In this document: in pieces, positions 16,195-25,220 of the stretch
How positions within the stretch are numbered: the stretch's first letter is position 1
Layout: each line of letters opens with the position of its first letter
Assembly: GCF_008693075.1 (NCBI RefSeq)
Contig: NZ_VXKJ01000044.1
Location: forward strand, 1-45,769
Origin: Corynebacterium phocae
GTDB taxonomy: Bacteria; Actinomycetota; Actinomycetes; Mycobacteriales; Mycobacteriaceae
Length of the DNA: 45,769 nt
Reading direction: 5' to 3'
The notes under the pieces: model-generated
Database searches by the model: none
The model's input: only the letters and a program-made list of their open reading frames with translations
Told to the model about the DNA's origin: nothing
Made by a program: the position numbers and the translations under genes

Positions 16195-16953
16195 ATGACC
16201 GTTGAAATCTCTGATTCCCGCCTAGCCAACCATATCGCTGAGGGCTGCGGTGACATCCTCAAAGGCATCCGTTCCTCCGGCCTCCTGCGTGGACTTGCCC
16301 TGGGTGATGCCGGTGACGTCCTCGCCCAAGAATGGATCTCCCGCGTCCTCGACCAACACCGCCCAGAAGACGGTTTCCTATCAGAAGAAGACACCGATGA
16401 CCTGACGCGGCTGCAGAAAAAACGCGTCTGGATTGTGGACCCGCTGGACGGCACCAAGGAGTTTTCCACCGGCCGCCAAGACTGGGCCGTCCACATTGCC
16501 CTGGTAGAAGACGGTAAACCCGTCTGCGCCGCCGTGGGTCTCCCGGACCTGGGCGTGACCTTCAAGTCCTCAGACGTTCGCGCCGTAACCGGGCCGCTAT
16601 CGCGCCGGTTTGTCATCTCCCGTAACCGCCCACCCGCGGTGTCTAAATACATCGCGGAGCAGATGGGCTATGAGACTAAGGGTATCGGCAGCGCTGGAGC
16701 CAAAGCCATGTCCGTGCTGCTGGGCGACTATGACGGGTACATCCACTCCGGTGGGCAATACGAGTGGGACCAGGCCGCGCCTGTGGGCGTAGCTATCGCA
16801 GCCGGGCTGTGGTGCTCGCGCCTAGACGGCACCGAAATCACGTTCAACAACGAAGACACGTTTGTCCCCGATCTAGTAATCTGCCGCCCGGAAATCAAAG
16901 ATGAGGTCCTAGCGCACGCAGCCGCCTTCGCGGAAGCCAACGGTAACTCCTAA
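16195..16953 (+). CDS. cysQ: 3'(2'),5'-bisphosphate nucleotidase CysQ
   Basis: A 252-residue Mg-dependent phosphatase of the inositol-monophosphatase superfamily. It removes the 3'-phosphate from PAP, the by-product of sulfate activation and of some carrier-protein reactions. Metal ligands are visible in FLSEEDTDD (Glu64/Glu65), the signature [12 protein letters not shown] (Asp82, Asp85) and WDQAAP (Asp192). GGGAGG lies about ten bases ahead of the ATG. It is the first gene of a tight row, with only four bases to thyA, and shares a short promoter gap with the divergent lhr. The link to sulfur metabolism is known of the family; the substrate (PAP or another sugar phosphate) is not proven by sequence. 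Confidence 0.88.
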   Translation: MTVEISDSRLANHIAEGCGDILKGIRSSGLLRGLALGDAGDVLAQEWISRVLDQHRPEDGFLSEEDTDDLTRLQKKRVWIVDPLDGTKEFSTGRQDWAVHIALVEDGKPVCAAVGLPDLGVTFKSSDVRAVTGPLSRRFVISRNRPPAVSKYIAEQMGYETKGIGSAGAKAMSVLLGDYDGYIHSGGQYEWDQAAPVGVAIAAGLWCSRLDGTEITFNNEDTFVPDLVICRPEIKDEVLAHAAAFAEANGNS

Positions 16954-16957
16954 AAAC

Positions 16958-18300
<1,343 letters not shown>

Positions 18301-18301
18301 C

Positions 18302-18577
18302 ATGGCCGTTAAAACCCCAGAAACCTCCAGCCCCGTCACCGTCTTCTACGCCGAGTGGTGCCCATTCTGCACGCGCTTGCGCAAGGCCTTGAACCGCACG
18401 GACACCCCCTACGCGGAGGTCAACGTCGAAGAATCCGGCATGGATGAAGTCAACGAGTGGATCAAGTCTGTCAATGACGGCAACCGGATTGTCCCCACCG
18501 TCCTGTACTCCGACGGCACGTATGCCACTAACCCGCCGGCATCCGACGTCCGCCGCAAGCTCGAAGAGCTGAGCTAG
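18302..18577 (+). CDS. mrx1: Mycoredoxin-type glutaredoxin
   Basis: A 91-residue glutaredoxin-like protein with the redox motif EWCPFCTRL (Cys20, Cys23). In actinobacteria that use mycothiol, mycoredoxin 1 reduces protein-mycothiol mixed disulfides. Small size, the CxxC motif and the later NRIVPTVLYSDG segment (cis-proline region) fit that role. It follows folA directly. As far as I recall, the thyA-folA-mycoredoxin order also occurs in other corynebacteria. It could act on targets other than mycothiolated proteins, but the family is clear. Confidence 0.88.
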   Translation: MAVKTPETSSPVTVFYAEWCPFCTRLRKALNRTDTPYAEVNVEESGMDEVNEWIKSVNDGNRIVPTVLYSDGTYATNPPASDVRRKLEELS

Positions 18578-18595
18578 CAGTCAGCCGGGCGGGTC

Positions 18596-18754
18596 CTAGA
18601 GGTCCTCGCCGAAAAGGGAAGCCATGTCCTTGGGCGAAAGCGTGCCCTCCACGCCATTGAGCCCGGCGAACCTAGCTTCGCTTAAGCCGTTAGTGGGACC
18701 TTCACAGCCCCATAACTCGGTGAGTGTTTCAACTACAAGATTAGAAAAATTCAC
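18596..18754 (-). pseudogene. Short frame, likely C-terminal remnant of a lost gene
   Basis: A 52-residue frame can start at GTG 18754. It reads LVVETLTELWGCEGPTN and ends GVEGTLSPKDMASLFGEDL. The last third is GC-rich like the core, the first part AT-richer like the neighbouring hicAB. It lies 37 bases after hicB and is convergent with the mycoredoxin gene. I do not recognise the family. It may be the tail of a core gene cut off when hicAB arrived, or a small third gene of that locus. Confidence 0.3.
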
Positions 18755-18791
18755 CGTCGAAACCCTTACGGCTCTGCGAGAGCTAAAGAGA

Positions 18792-19184
18792 CTAGACGTT
18801 AGCAGATTTTTCCTTCAGAATTTGACCGACTCTTCCATAAGTTATACCGAGCAGATAAGCGATATCTCGGTAATTATACCCACTACTAGCGAGCTGCTTA
18901 GCTTGCTTCGACATACGGGCAAGTTCGAGAGCTTCGCGCTTGCGGAGCTCTTTGAGTTGTTCACGAGTCTCTTGGGCTAGCTTCTCCACCTCCCCAACAA
19001 TTTCAAGCCGTATTGTAGCGGTTTCCGGCGAATCCGTAAGCTCAGGGAAAAGGGTTAGCGCATCACGAATTTCTCCCTGAATTTGGTCGAGTCGACGCGC
19101 CTGGATGATGACCCCAGGATCTTCGACAAGCTGCGCCACCCACCATTTTTCCCCTCGCTCAACACTTGCAGTGAAGTTTTTCAT
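18792..19184 (-). CDS. hicB: HicB-like antitoxin
   Basis: A 130-residue antitoxin partner of HicA. The N-terminus has the HicB partial RNase H-like fold (FTASVERGEKWWVAQLVEDPG). A charged coiled-coil stretch follows, and a C-terminal helix-turn-helix (YNYRDIAYLLGITYGRVGQIL) suggests DNA binding and autoregulation. It starts three bases after hicA, with GGAG upstream inside the hicA end. Known HicB proteins neutralise the HicA ribonuclease by direct binding. The long coiled stretch between the domains is somewhat unusual. The AT-richer composition agrees with horizontal acquisition. Confidence 0.8.
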   Translation of the reverse strand: MKNFTASVERGEKWWVAQLVEDPGVIIQARRLDQIQGEIRDALTLFPELTDSPETATIRLEIVGEVEKLAQETREQLKELRKREALELARMSKQAKQLASSGYNYRDIAYLLGITYGRVGQILKEKSANV

Positions 19185-19187
19185 GCC

Positions 19188-19382
19188 CTATTGCTCCATT
19201 CCGATTTGCTTGTAGATTATGCGGGCCATGAGATTATCGATTTCATTATGCCGACCCACCGTGGTGTAACGATCACCGACCCAGATGCGGGTGTGATTGC
19301 TATCTTCCTTGATCGTGAGGCTCCGGCCAGTACGTTTAGCATAGTCCGCAATATTTCTCAGAATTTCTTTTCGCGTTGTCAC
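19188..19382 (-). CDS. hicA: HicA-like mRNA interferase toxin
   Basis: A 64-residue toxin with a double-stranded RNA-binding-like fold that cleaves mRNA in known members. The catalytic histidine is His30 in EDSNHTRIW, and the C-terminal VGRHNEIDNLMARIIYKQIG is the family signature (usually PRHxEI). I chose GTG 19382 because TATACT lies six bases before it, which implies a leaderless transcript; the frame stays open upstream but without a start signal. It precedes hicB by three bases, the standard toxin-first order. All key positions look intact, so the pair is probably functional. Confidence 0.8.
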   Translation of the reverse strand: MTTRKEILRNIADYAKRTGRSLTIKEDSNHTRIWVGDRYTTVGRHNEIDNLMARIIYKQIGMEQ

Positions 19383-19388
19383 AAAACT

Positions 19389-19394
19389 AGTATA
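19389..19394 (-). promoter_or_regulatory. -10 box for a leaderless hicAB transcript
   Basis: TATACT on the minus strand ends six bases before GTG 19382. The transcript would begin at the start codon. The HicB helix-turn-helix probably acts on this promoter, although no clear operator repeat is visible. Confidence 0.55.
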
Positions 19395-19696
19395 GCGCAC
19401 TAAACAGTAGCAAGTATACCCCACTACACTAACCGGGGCGTACATCCCACCCCAAAAGCTTTCCCCTGGTAGGGACAGAATCGGTACCAGCTGCGTTAGT
19501 TCCCCGCCGGACACCGCATGATCAACCGCACCCAGACGAACATGTCCCAGGAATTCCACGCATCTCCTCCCCTACTCAAGAACTTGACCATTGACCTTTC
19601 CAATTTGGCCTTATCCCGCTTGGTACTGGTATTCTTATCGAACGTATCAAGACCACACGCGGCCGCCTGGCTGCGAGTACGCAGGTCACGGTGCAT

Positions 19697-19769
19697 GCCC
19701 CAGTAGCTCAGGGGATAGAGCACGGCTCTCCTAAAGCCGGTGTCGAAGGTTCGAATCCTTTCTGGGGCA
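19697..19769 (+). tRNA. tRNA-Arg (anticodon CCT)
   Basis: A full cloverleaf. The acceptor stem GCCCCAG (19697-19703) pairs with CTGGGGC (19762-19768), with discriminator A at 19769. The D arm contains AGCTCAGGGGATAGAGC. The anticodon stem CGGCT/AGCCG closes the loop CTCCTAA, giving anticodon CCT, which reads AGG. The T arm contains GGTTCGAATCC. No CCA is encoded. It is flanked on both sides by toxin-antitoxin genes. I find no second copy of its 3' end nearby that would mark an integrated element. Confidence 0.95.
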
Positions 19770-20038
19770 CAAATTGTTTTCTACTGAAACCACAGACAGT
19801 TAACCCCTTCCAACTTGAACGTAGTTCTCTGTTGCGAAGGGGGTGCTACCTTTCCTAGGCCTGTTGCCCAGCGCCAAGTACAACACACAAACCAGCCCCG
19901 GTTCCCGGACTCACCTCGAGAAGATACGAAAACAGTCGAGACGCCACCTCCATAACCACAATCGATGCCTCCATCAGCACGCGCTGTTCGGTTAGAATGG
20001 AGCATCATCATCGAATACTGCAGGAAAGGAGTTCTCCG

Positions 20039-21187
20039 ATGGCTCATGTTCGCGTCCCCATTAGCGGACCGATGGTCCAATGGGCTGTCGAGAGAACAGG
20101 CCACACCGCAGCCGAGCTAACTACTCAGGCTGGCTTCAAACAAGTCAACGCCTGGTTAGAGGAAAAACAGCATCCGACGTTCGAACAAGCAAAACGGCTA
20201 GCGAAGAAGGCTGGAATACCCTTTGGTTTTCTGTTCCTCCCCGAGCCCGTCGATCTAACGCCCGACCTCCCTGACTTTCGGACCAGAGCAAACAACCGAA
20301 TCTCTAACATCAGTAGAGAACTTGAGGAGCAAATCGCTTTCTGCCAGCGTAGCCTTTCCTGGTATACGGACAACGCCACGGAGTTCGGAGGACTTCCCCC
20401 AGAACATCTTGGAAGCGCGACAGTTAAAAACGATCCACAGGCAGTCGCTGAACGCATGCGAGAAATAGTAGGTTGGGATTCCTCCGTGGCGACGCACGGG
20501 CGCACCCACGTCAATATGTTGGCGGATTGTTTGGAAAATTACGGGCTACTGGTGATGAAAGGCTCCGTGGTCGGCAACAAGACGAATGCAAAACTCGACA
20601 CCGATGAATTCCGCGGATTCACCCTCATAGACCGTGGGCATGCACTCGTTTTCATCAACACCGCTGACGCAGCTACCGCCAATCTTTTCAGTTTGGCTCA
20701 CGAATTTGGTCACGTCCTCCTGGGCCAGCAAGGCGTCAGCTCAGATAATGACCACCATCAGGTGGAACGATGGTGCAACCAGTTTGCGGCTACCCTGCTC
20801 TTGCCAGAAGCACTACTAGCGGATGCGCAATTCGAAAACCCCATAGATATCGAGTATCTGTCCAAAAAATCGAGGACTCTAGGTCCGAGCGTTGAGGCTA
20901 TTGTTTGGCGTCTAGCGGCACTTGGGTTTCTGGAAGCAGACCGCGCCCGAGAACTCGTCAGGCGCTGGAACTCAGTGGTCAAGCCAAAAAAGGCTGATCT
21001 AAAAACCAGCGGTGGTCCCCGGCCCGCAGTAATGACAAGGTCACGTCTGGGGAGAAACTTCGTTGAGGCCCTTTCAGAGGCTTACGATGAGGGCACTCTA
21101 TCCTACGCAGATGCCGTCCAATTCACCGGATACAAACGAGTTGCGGTTCTAGAGAAAGTACTGAACCTGGATGCAGGTGAGCGCTAG
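20039..21187 (+). CDS. ImmA/IrrE-type metallopeptidase with N-terminal regulatory region
   Basis: A 382-residue protein. Start ATG 20039 is fixed by AAAGGAG (20025-20031) seven bases upstream. The first 60 residues resemble the short helix-turn-helix-like start of this family (KQVNAWLEEKQHPTFEQAKRLAKKAGIPFGFLF). The centre carries the zinc site HEFGH (221-225) with Glu243 as likely third ligand, typical of ImmA/IrrE peptidases (COG2856). Such proteins are often encoded directly before DUF4411 PIN-like toxins, as here, where a broken copy starts three bases after this gene. TAGAAT (19993-19998) could be its -10 box. It is AT-richer than the core. A role as antitoxin or regulator is inferred from context. 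Confidence 0.82.
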   Translation: MAHVRVPISGPMVQWAVERTGHTAAELTTQAGFKQVNAWLEEKQHPTFEQAKRLAKKAGIPFGFLFLPEPVDLTPDLPDFRTRANNRISNISRELEEQIAFCQRSLSWYTDNATEFGGLPPEHLGSATVKNDPQAVAERMREIVGWDSSVATHGRTHVNMLADCLENYGLLVMKGSVVGNKTNAKLDTDEFRGFTLIDRGHALVFINTADAATANLFSLAHEFGHVLLGQQGVSSDNDHHQVERWCNQFAATLLLPEALLADAQFENPIDIEYLSKKSRTLGPSVEAIVWRLAALGFLEADRARELVRRWNSVVKPKKADLKTSGGPRPAVMTRSRLGRNFVEALSEAYDEGTLSYADAVQFTGYKRVAVLEKVLNLDAGER

Positions 21188-21190
21188 GTA

Positions 21191-21688
21191 ATGACTCGCT
21201 ACTTGCTGGACACCAACATAGTTATCAACGGGTTCAATTCCTACCCTCCGGATATTTTTCCCGGATACTGGCAACTACTCGAATACTTGTAATCGACGGA
21301 ACGCCTGCTTCTCTGTCCAGCCGTTGCGAAAGAGTTCAGAGAGCGAGACGATGAAGTAGGCGCATGGGTGCAAGAGCATTTTCCACCAGATGCAATGCTT
21401 GCCGTGACCGAGGAAACTATTGCGTGTTATTCGAAGACAATCGCGTGGGCCATAGACCGAAAGGACCCTCCGTTCTCTACGATTGCGCTTTCCGACTACG
21501 CGAAGGATTCGAGGGCTGACGCGTGGCTAGTCGCGCACGCCGCAGAACACGGCCTCACCATTCTAACCAACGAAAAAGCGTCAGCACGAAAAACTAATGC
21601 GGTGAAAATCCCAGACGCGGCAGCCGCGCAGAGAGTCCAGTGCTTAAGTGCACTCGAACTTCTACGAGAGCACGGCCTTCGCTTTTAG
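21191..21688 (+). pseudogene. DUF4411/PIN-like toxin with an in-frame stop
   Basis: The frame starts at ATG 21191 (RYLLDTNIVINGFNSYPPDIF), hits TAA at 21290-21292 (codon 34), and continues in the same frame to TAG 21686-21688. The rest reads LCPAVAKEFRERDDEV, then SRADAWLVAHAAEHGLTILT and LSALELLREHGLRF. Start, acidic residues (Asp in LLDTN, Glu in AKEF, Asp in RADAW) and end all fit the DUF4411 family of PIN-like proteins partnered with ImmA-type peptidases. Without the stop it would encode 165 residues. A single nonsense change seems to have inactivated it, while the partner upstream is intact. A sequencing error or stop readthrough is possible. Confidence 0.8.
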
Positions 21689-21701
21689 CGGGAGCACCTG
21701 A

Positions 21702-21764
21702 AAGGCACCAGAGCTGGGACTTTGAGGGCACGTTCTGCTCGTTGCTTTCCGCGCCTGGTGCCTT
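21702..21764. terminator. Inverted repeat between convergent genes
   Basis: AAGGCACCAG (21702-21711) and CTGGTGCCTT (21755-21764) are perfect 10-bp arms separated by 43 bases. A T-rich stretch follows on the plus strand. The long loop makes a classical terminator doubtful, but the position between convergent genes fits. Confidence 0.3.
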
Positions 21765-21792
21765 CGCCAGTCTTCTTTTTTAGCTCTTCTTT

Positions 21793-22455
21793 TTAGCGCC
21801 GCCAGGCCGGCGCGGGGCCGGGGCGGTCGCTTAGGACGGCGGTGCCCACGTAGCCGTAGCGGTCCATCGAGGTGATGCCCATGCCGTAGTAGCGGTGGGA
21901 CGGGTGCATCAGGGAGTCGTAGTGTCCGCGCTGGCCTGCGGGCTTGTACTTCTCGTTGAGCCACATGTCCACGAGCGCCTCCGGGTTGGGGCCGGCCGCC
22001 AGGTTTTCGCCCAGGTGCCAGTAGTAGTAACCGGACTTATTGTGACCGAAGTGGCCGGTGCGGGAAACGTGCTGGGACCCGCGGAGGGCCTCGGAGTACT
22101 TGACCTCGTCCCACTGCAGCGGGACGAGTCCCAGACGGCGGCGCTCGGCGTTAATCTTGTCTAGGGAGCGCACGGCAGCGCCCTTCAAGTCCGGGGTGCG
22201 CTGCGGGGCGGGTGCGGGCGCGGGAGCCCGGTTAGGCGCAGGAGCGGGAGCCGGAGCAGGCGCGGGTACCGGGGCCTGCTGGCCGGGGCTTAAGAGACTC
22301 AAGAGAACGCCTAAACCAATGCTGCTGAGCTGGTTGAGCGGATCCTGCGCGCCCTGTACCTGCTGGGCGGAGGCGGCCGGTGCGGCGGTGACGGTTCCGG
22401 TCAGAGCAACGGAGGTAGCGGCGAAGGCCTCAGCAATCTTCTTGGTTGAGCTCAT
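21793..22455 (-). CDS. Secreted CAP-domain protein
   Basis: A 220-residue exported protein. A signal peptide ends near PAASA (residue 30), a Pro/Ala repeat linker follows (about 74-88), then a CAP/SCP domain to the end. Typical CAP signatures are KINAERRRLGLVPLQW, SQHVSRTGHFGHN, HLGENLAAG and HPSHRYYGMGI. Bacterial CAP proteins are extracellular and mostly of unknown activity; in some pathogens they bind host factors. The Pro/Ala linker may span the cell wall. It is core-like in composition and independent of the adjacent toxin-antitoxin island. A second, more divergent CAP-like protein is encoded at 4164-5114. Confidence 0.85.
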   Translation of the reverse strand: MSSTKKIAEAFAATSVALTGTVTAAPAASAQQVQGAQDPLNQLSSIGLGVLLSLLSPGQQAPVPAPAPAPAPAPNRAPAPAPAPQRTPDLKGAAVRSLDKINAERRRLGLVPLQWDEVKYSEALRGSQHVSRTGHFGHNKSGYYYWHLGENLAAGPNPEALVDMWLNEKYKPAGQRGHYDSLMHPSHRYYGMGITSMDRYGYVGTAVLSDRPGPAPAWRR

Positions 22456-22550
22456 GGTTTCTTCTTTCTGCTAGACACCAAAATCTTCCATTGGCTTTTC
22501 TATAGCCTCACCACTGCACTCAACCGCGAGAACCGGGGTCTAGGAAGATA

Positions 22551-23306
22551 TCAGGCATACGTTCGAATGAGCGTGATGATGGCAATGACCACCAGCATGC
22601 CAGCGAAGGTTCGGGATAAGGTGCGCTCCGGCACACGCTCGGAGATGGGCTTTCCTAGAAGCGCGCCTGCCATGGACGCCACGGCGAACAGCCCCACGCT
22701 CAACCACGGCAGGCTCACTCCCCCGTCCAGGCGGGTGATGAGCGAGGCGATCGCAACTATCAACATGACCAGAACCGAGGTACCGGCGGCCTCGCGCATG
22801 GTGGTGTGGAAAATAAACAGCAGCGCGGGGACAATGATAAACCCGCCGCCCACGCCGAAGAAGCCGGTGAGCATGCCCGTGGCGGTGGATGCCAGGACCA
22901 GGACGGCGTAGTGCTTCGCGGGGCTGCGGTCCGGTGCGGGGGCGGTGTGCTTATCCTTTAGCGTCGCCACGCTGACGGCCAAGAGCAGGAGCGCGAAGGC
23001 CGTCATGAGGACGCGCTCGGAGACGAGGAAACTGGCACGCACGCCCAGCTGCGCGCCCACTAGGCCCAGCAATCCGAAGGCCGCACCCTCCCGCCACAAG
23101 ATGGTGCCGGACTTCATGCGGGTTAAAAGCGCCACGAGCGAGCTTAGTCCCACCACAATAAGAGAGCCCGTGGACGCCTGCTGTGCACTAAGCCCCATGA
23201 GGATGGATAGTGCAGGAAGGGACAGGATACCGCCGCCCGCGCCCAGCGCGCCCACCACGACGCCAATGAGGGCACCGGCGATGAGGAACTCAGCTATCTC
23301 AAGCAT
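22551..23306 (-). CDS. TauE/SafE-family membrane permease
   Basis: A 251-residue membrane protein of the TauE/SafE family, which exports sulfite, sulfoacetate or related anions. I chose ATG 23306 (MLEIAEFLIAGALIG), because GAAAGG lies just upstream and the sequence before it is not membrane-like. The two-repeat signature is visible: VVGALGAGGGILSLPAL near the start and LTGFFGVGGGFIIVPAL in the middle, with about seven to eight helices. The substrate cannot be read from the sequence. It is divergent from the DUF1206 gene. Confidence 0.88.
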   Translation of the reverse strand: MLEIAEFLIAGALIGVVVGALGAGGGILSLPALSILMGLSAQQASTGSLIVVGLSSLVALLTRMKSGTILWREGAAFGLLGLVGAQLGVRASFLVSERVLMTAFALLLLAVSVATLKDKHTAPAPDRSPAKHYAVLVLASTATGMLTGFFGVGGGFIIVPALLFIFHTTMREAAGTSVLVMLIVAIASLITRLDGGVSLPWLSVGLFAVASMAGALLGKPISERVPERTLSRTFAGMLVVIAIITLIRTYA

Positions 23307-23424
23307 GGGGCCTTTCGGGGAGCAGGGGCTGGGGATACGGGTTCCAAGTCTAACCAACGTGGGCAGGCTCGCGAGCGATAAGGAGAATTTAGGAATTAAA
23401 GGAGTGGTTTGAAACAATGGCCTG

Positions 23425-24267
23425 ATGAATCTCTACTCCTTAGCTGACAACGTCAGTGGGCGGCTTGTCCGCCTGGCCCGGAAGGCTACGCAGTGGTCAA
23501 AGTGGCTGTCGGCAAAGGCGCACGAGATCGGGCCGCTGAAGTGGGTCGTTCGCGCCGGATTCGTGGTCGCGGGCGTGGTACACATCCTCATCGGCTGGCT
23601 GGCCATTGCCTCGGCGTTCGGGTCGAATGACCGCGCCTCCCAGCTGGGTGCGCTGGCCCAGATTTCCGAGACCCTGGCAGGCCGCGCCCTGCTTCTGGTC
23701 ATGGCCGCTTGCGCCGGAGTGCTGGGCGTGTGGCGGGTGCTATTTAGCCCGCTGGAAAAAGGCTGGTTCGCCAAGCTGAAGATGGCCGCGAAGGGAATAG
23801 CGTTCCTCTACGTCGGCTGGACCAGCGCCACCTTCGCGCTGGGCCGCCACCTGGACGAGGACACCCAAGCCACCACCGTCACTGCCTGGGTACTCGGCGT
23901 CCCGGGAGGAAACCTGCTGATTGTGGTGGTGGGGCTGGTGGTAGTGGGCATCGGCGTGTATAGCTTCGTGAAGGGTGCCACCGGAAGGTTCATGAAAGAC
24001 CTCGACGAGCACCCCGGTGCGGTCCTCAAGGCGGCGGCCGTGGTGGGGTACCTGGCGCGCGGCATAGCTTTCAGCGTGCTGGGCGGCCTGGTCATCTGGG
24101 CGGCGTTCACGGAAAACGCGGACCGGGCGTCGGGGCTGGACGCGGCGTTTAGCGTCATCGGCGCGCAGCCGCTGGGACAAAGCCTGCTGGTGATTCTGGG
24201 CGTGGGCTTTGCGCTCTACGGCCTCTACTCTGTGGCCCGCGCGCGGTTTACCGAGGAAGTGGACTGA
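23425..24267 (+). CDS. DUF1206 membrane protein
   Basis: A 280-residue multi-spanning protein of the DUF1206 family, with three repeats of a helix-pair unit. The repeats begin with similar motifs: WVVRAGFVVAGVVHILIGW, AAKGIAFLYVGWTSATFALG and VVGYLARGIAFSVLGG, so about six helices. No enzymatic motif is visible and the function is unknown. Its last 43 bases overlap the end of the convergent lipoprotein gene, which is unusual for this window and may limit simultaneous transcription. Confidence 0.85.
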   Translation: MNLYSLADNVSGRLVRLARKATQWSKWLSAKAHEIGPLKWVVRAGFVVAGVVHILIGWLAIASAFGSNDRASQLGALAQISETLAGRALLLVMAACAGVLGVWRVLFSPLEKGWFAKLKMAAKGIAFLYVGWTSATFALGRHLDEDTQATTVTAWVLGVPGGNLLIVVVGLVVVGIGVYSFVKGATGRFMKDLDEHPGAVLKAAAVVGYLARGIAFSVLGGLVIWAAFTENADRASGLDAAFSVIGAQPLGQSLLVILGVGFALYGLYSVARARFTEEVD

Positions 24268-25166
24268 CTCGGCTGGGGCTCCAGCGTTACCCCCGGGCTC
24301 TCCAGCCGGAAGGGCTCATCCGGCTTGTTTTGCTTGCTGCGGGCGACATGCGCCTTGGAAGCGGCGCGGAGGTTGGCCACCGTGACCTCCTTCGCCACGA
24401 AATCCGTGAGCTCCTCTGCTGTGCCTTCGATGGCCGCGGCCACCACAAAGTTCCTACCGAAGGACACCGAGGCGTGCAGGTCCTTGTCATTCGACCAGCC
24501 CCACTTACTGCCCAAGACGTTGCTCAACGTGACCGTGCCGTAATTCTGCGGGTAGCCGTCTGCGGCGTAGGCGTCCGACTGAGCCATGGCCACCAGGACC
24601 GGGTGCAGGGGATCTTCTTTCAGGAGCTGGGAGATGAAACTCATCACGTCATAGGTGGAGGTCACCGAGAGCCCCCAGCGATCGGCTGCTCTAGTGGACT
24701 TAAGGCCATACTTGGCGGCGGTGGCACCAATGGACTCGGGGTAGGCCTCGAAGAGCGCTGCGGCGAGGTCGTCATTGGAGCTAGTAATCATCTCCACCGC
24801 CGAGTACTTGTCCTCAAGCTCCCCCTCATCCACCACGTAGGCGGCTATGTAGAGCTTGATAATGCTCAGCGCCGGCCGGGCTGTGTGCTCGTTGGCGGTG
24901 GCCATGCGCATGCCGTCGCTCAGCCTCATGTAGGACAGCTGCGCGCTGCCGTTAGACTCCACGAGTTCCACCGGTCCCTTGAGGTGCTCAGTTACCGCCG
25001 TGCGACCGGCGGGGACCTCCACCGTCAAAGTGGGAACGGCAGCAGTATTGACCACTCCGGTAGTCTCCGCTACTGGGTAGGACGAAGACGTAGAACAGCC
25101 CACCAGGAAAAGGGCGCAGGCCGCAGCCGGGGTCACACGCAAGAAAGATAGCACGCGGTTAATCAT
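24225..25166 (-). CDS. Lipoprotein with class A beta-lactamase-like fold
   Basis: A 313-residue lipoprotein with signal peptide and lipobox LVGCS (Cys24). It carries marks of serine hydrolases of the beta-lactamase/PBP type: ALSIIKLYIAAYV with Ser101-x-x-Lys104, and TSSND with Ser129-x-Asn131. The third motif (KTG) appears altered (SKWGWSND). Many corynebacterial lipoproteins of this kind are not true antibiotic-resistance enzymes, and the changed third motif argues against an efficient beta-lactamase. It converges with and overlaps the DUF1206 gene. Confidence 0.7.
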   Translation of the reverse strand: MINRVLSFLRVTPAAACALFLVGCSTSSSYPVAETTGVVNTAAVPTLTVEVPAGRTAVTEHLKGPVELVESNGSAQLSYMRLSDGMRMATANEHTARPALSIIKLYIAAYVVDEGELEDKYSAVEMITSSNDDLAAALFEAYPESIGATAAKYGLKSTRAADRWGLSVTSTYDVMSFISQLLKEDPLHPVLVAMAQSDAYAADGYPQNYGTVTLSNVLGSKWGWSNDKDLHASVSFGRNFVVAAAIEGTAEELTDFVAKEVTVANLRAASKAHVARSKQNKPDEPFRLESPGVTLEPQPSQSTSSVNRARATE

Positions 25167-25171
25167 ATAAA

Positions 25172-25206
25172 AATGTCACCGTACTTGTTAAAAGTACGGC
25201 GACATT
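25172..25206 (-). terminator. Terminator of the mctBC operon
   Basis: CCGTACTT (25179-25186) pairs with AAGTACGG (25192-25199) and, after one mismatch, AATGTC (25172-25177) pairs with GACATT (25201-25206). On the minus strand the hairpin is followed by a TTTTTAT run. It lies 15 bases after the mctC stop, so it fits an intrinsic terminator for that operon. Confidence 0.85.
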
Positions 25207-25220
25207 AAGTAGTGGTGGTC

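Noticed and set aside
19697..21700. Integrated element with attachment repeats at tRNA-Arg
   Set aside because: No integrase gene and no second copy of the tRNA 3' end were seen, so only a toxin-antitoxin cluster is claimed.
24330..25151. 273-codon plus-strand open frame
   Set aside because: It lies fully antisense to the lipoprotein gene, which has a signal peptide, lipobox and active-site motifs; the antisense product is low-complexity and has no family.
24225..25166. Functional beta-lactamase
   Set aside because: Ser-x-x-Lys and Ser-x-Asn are present, but the third motif is not KTG-like; resistance activity is not supported.
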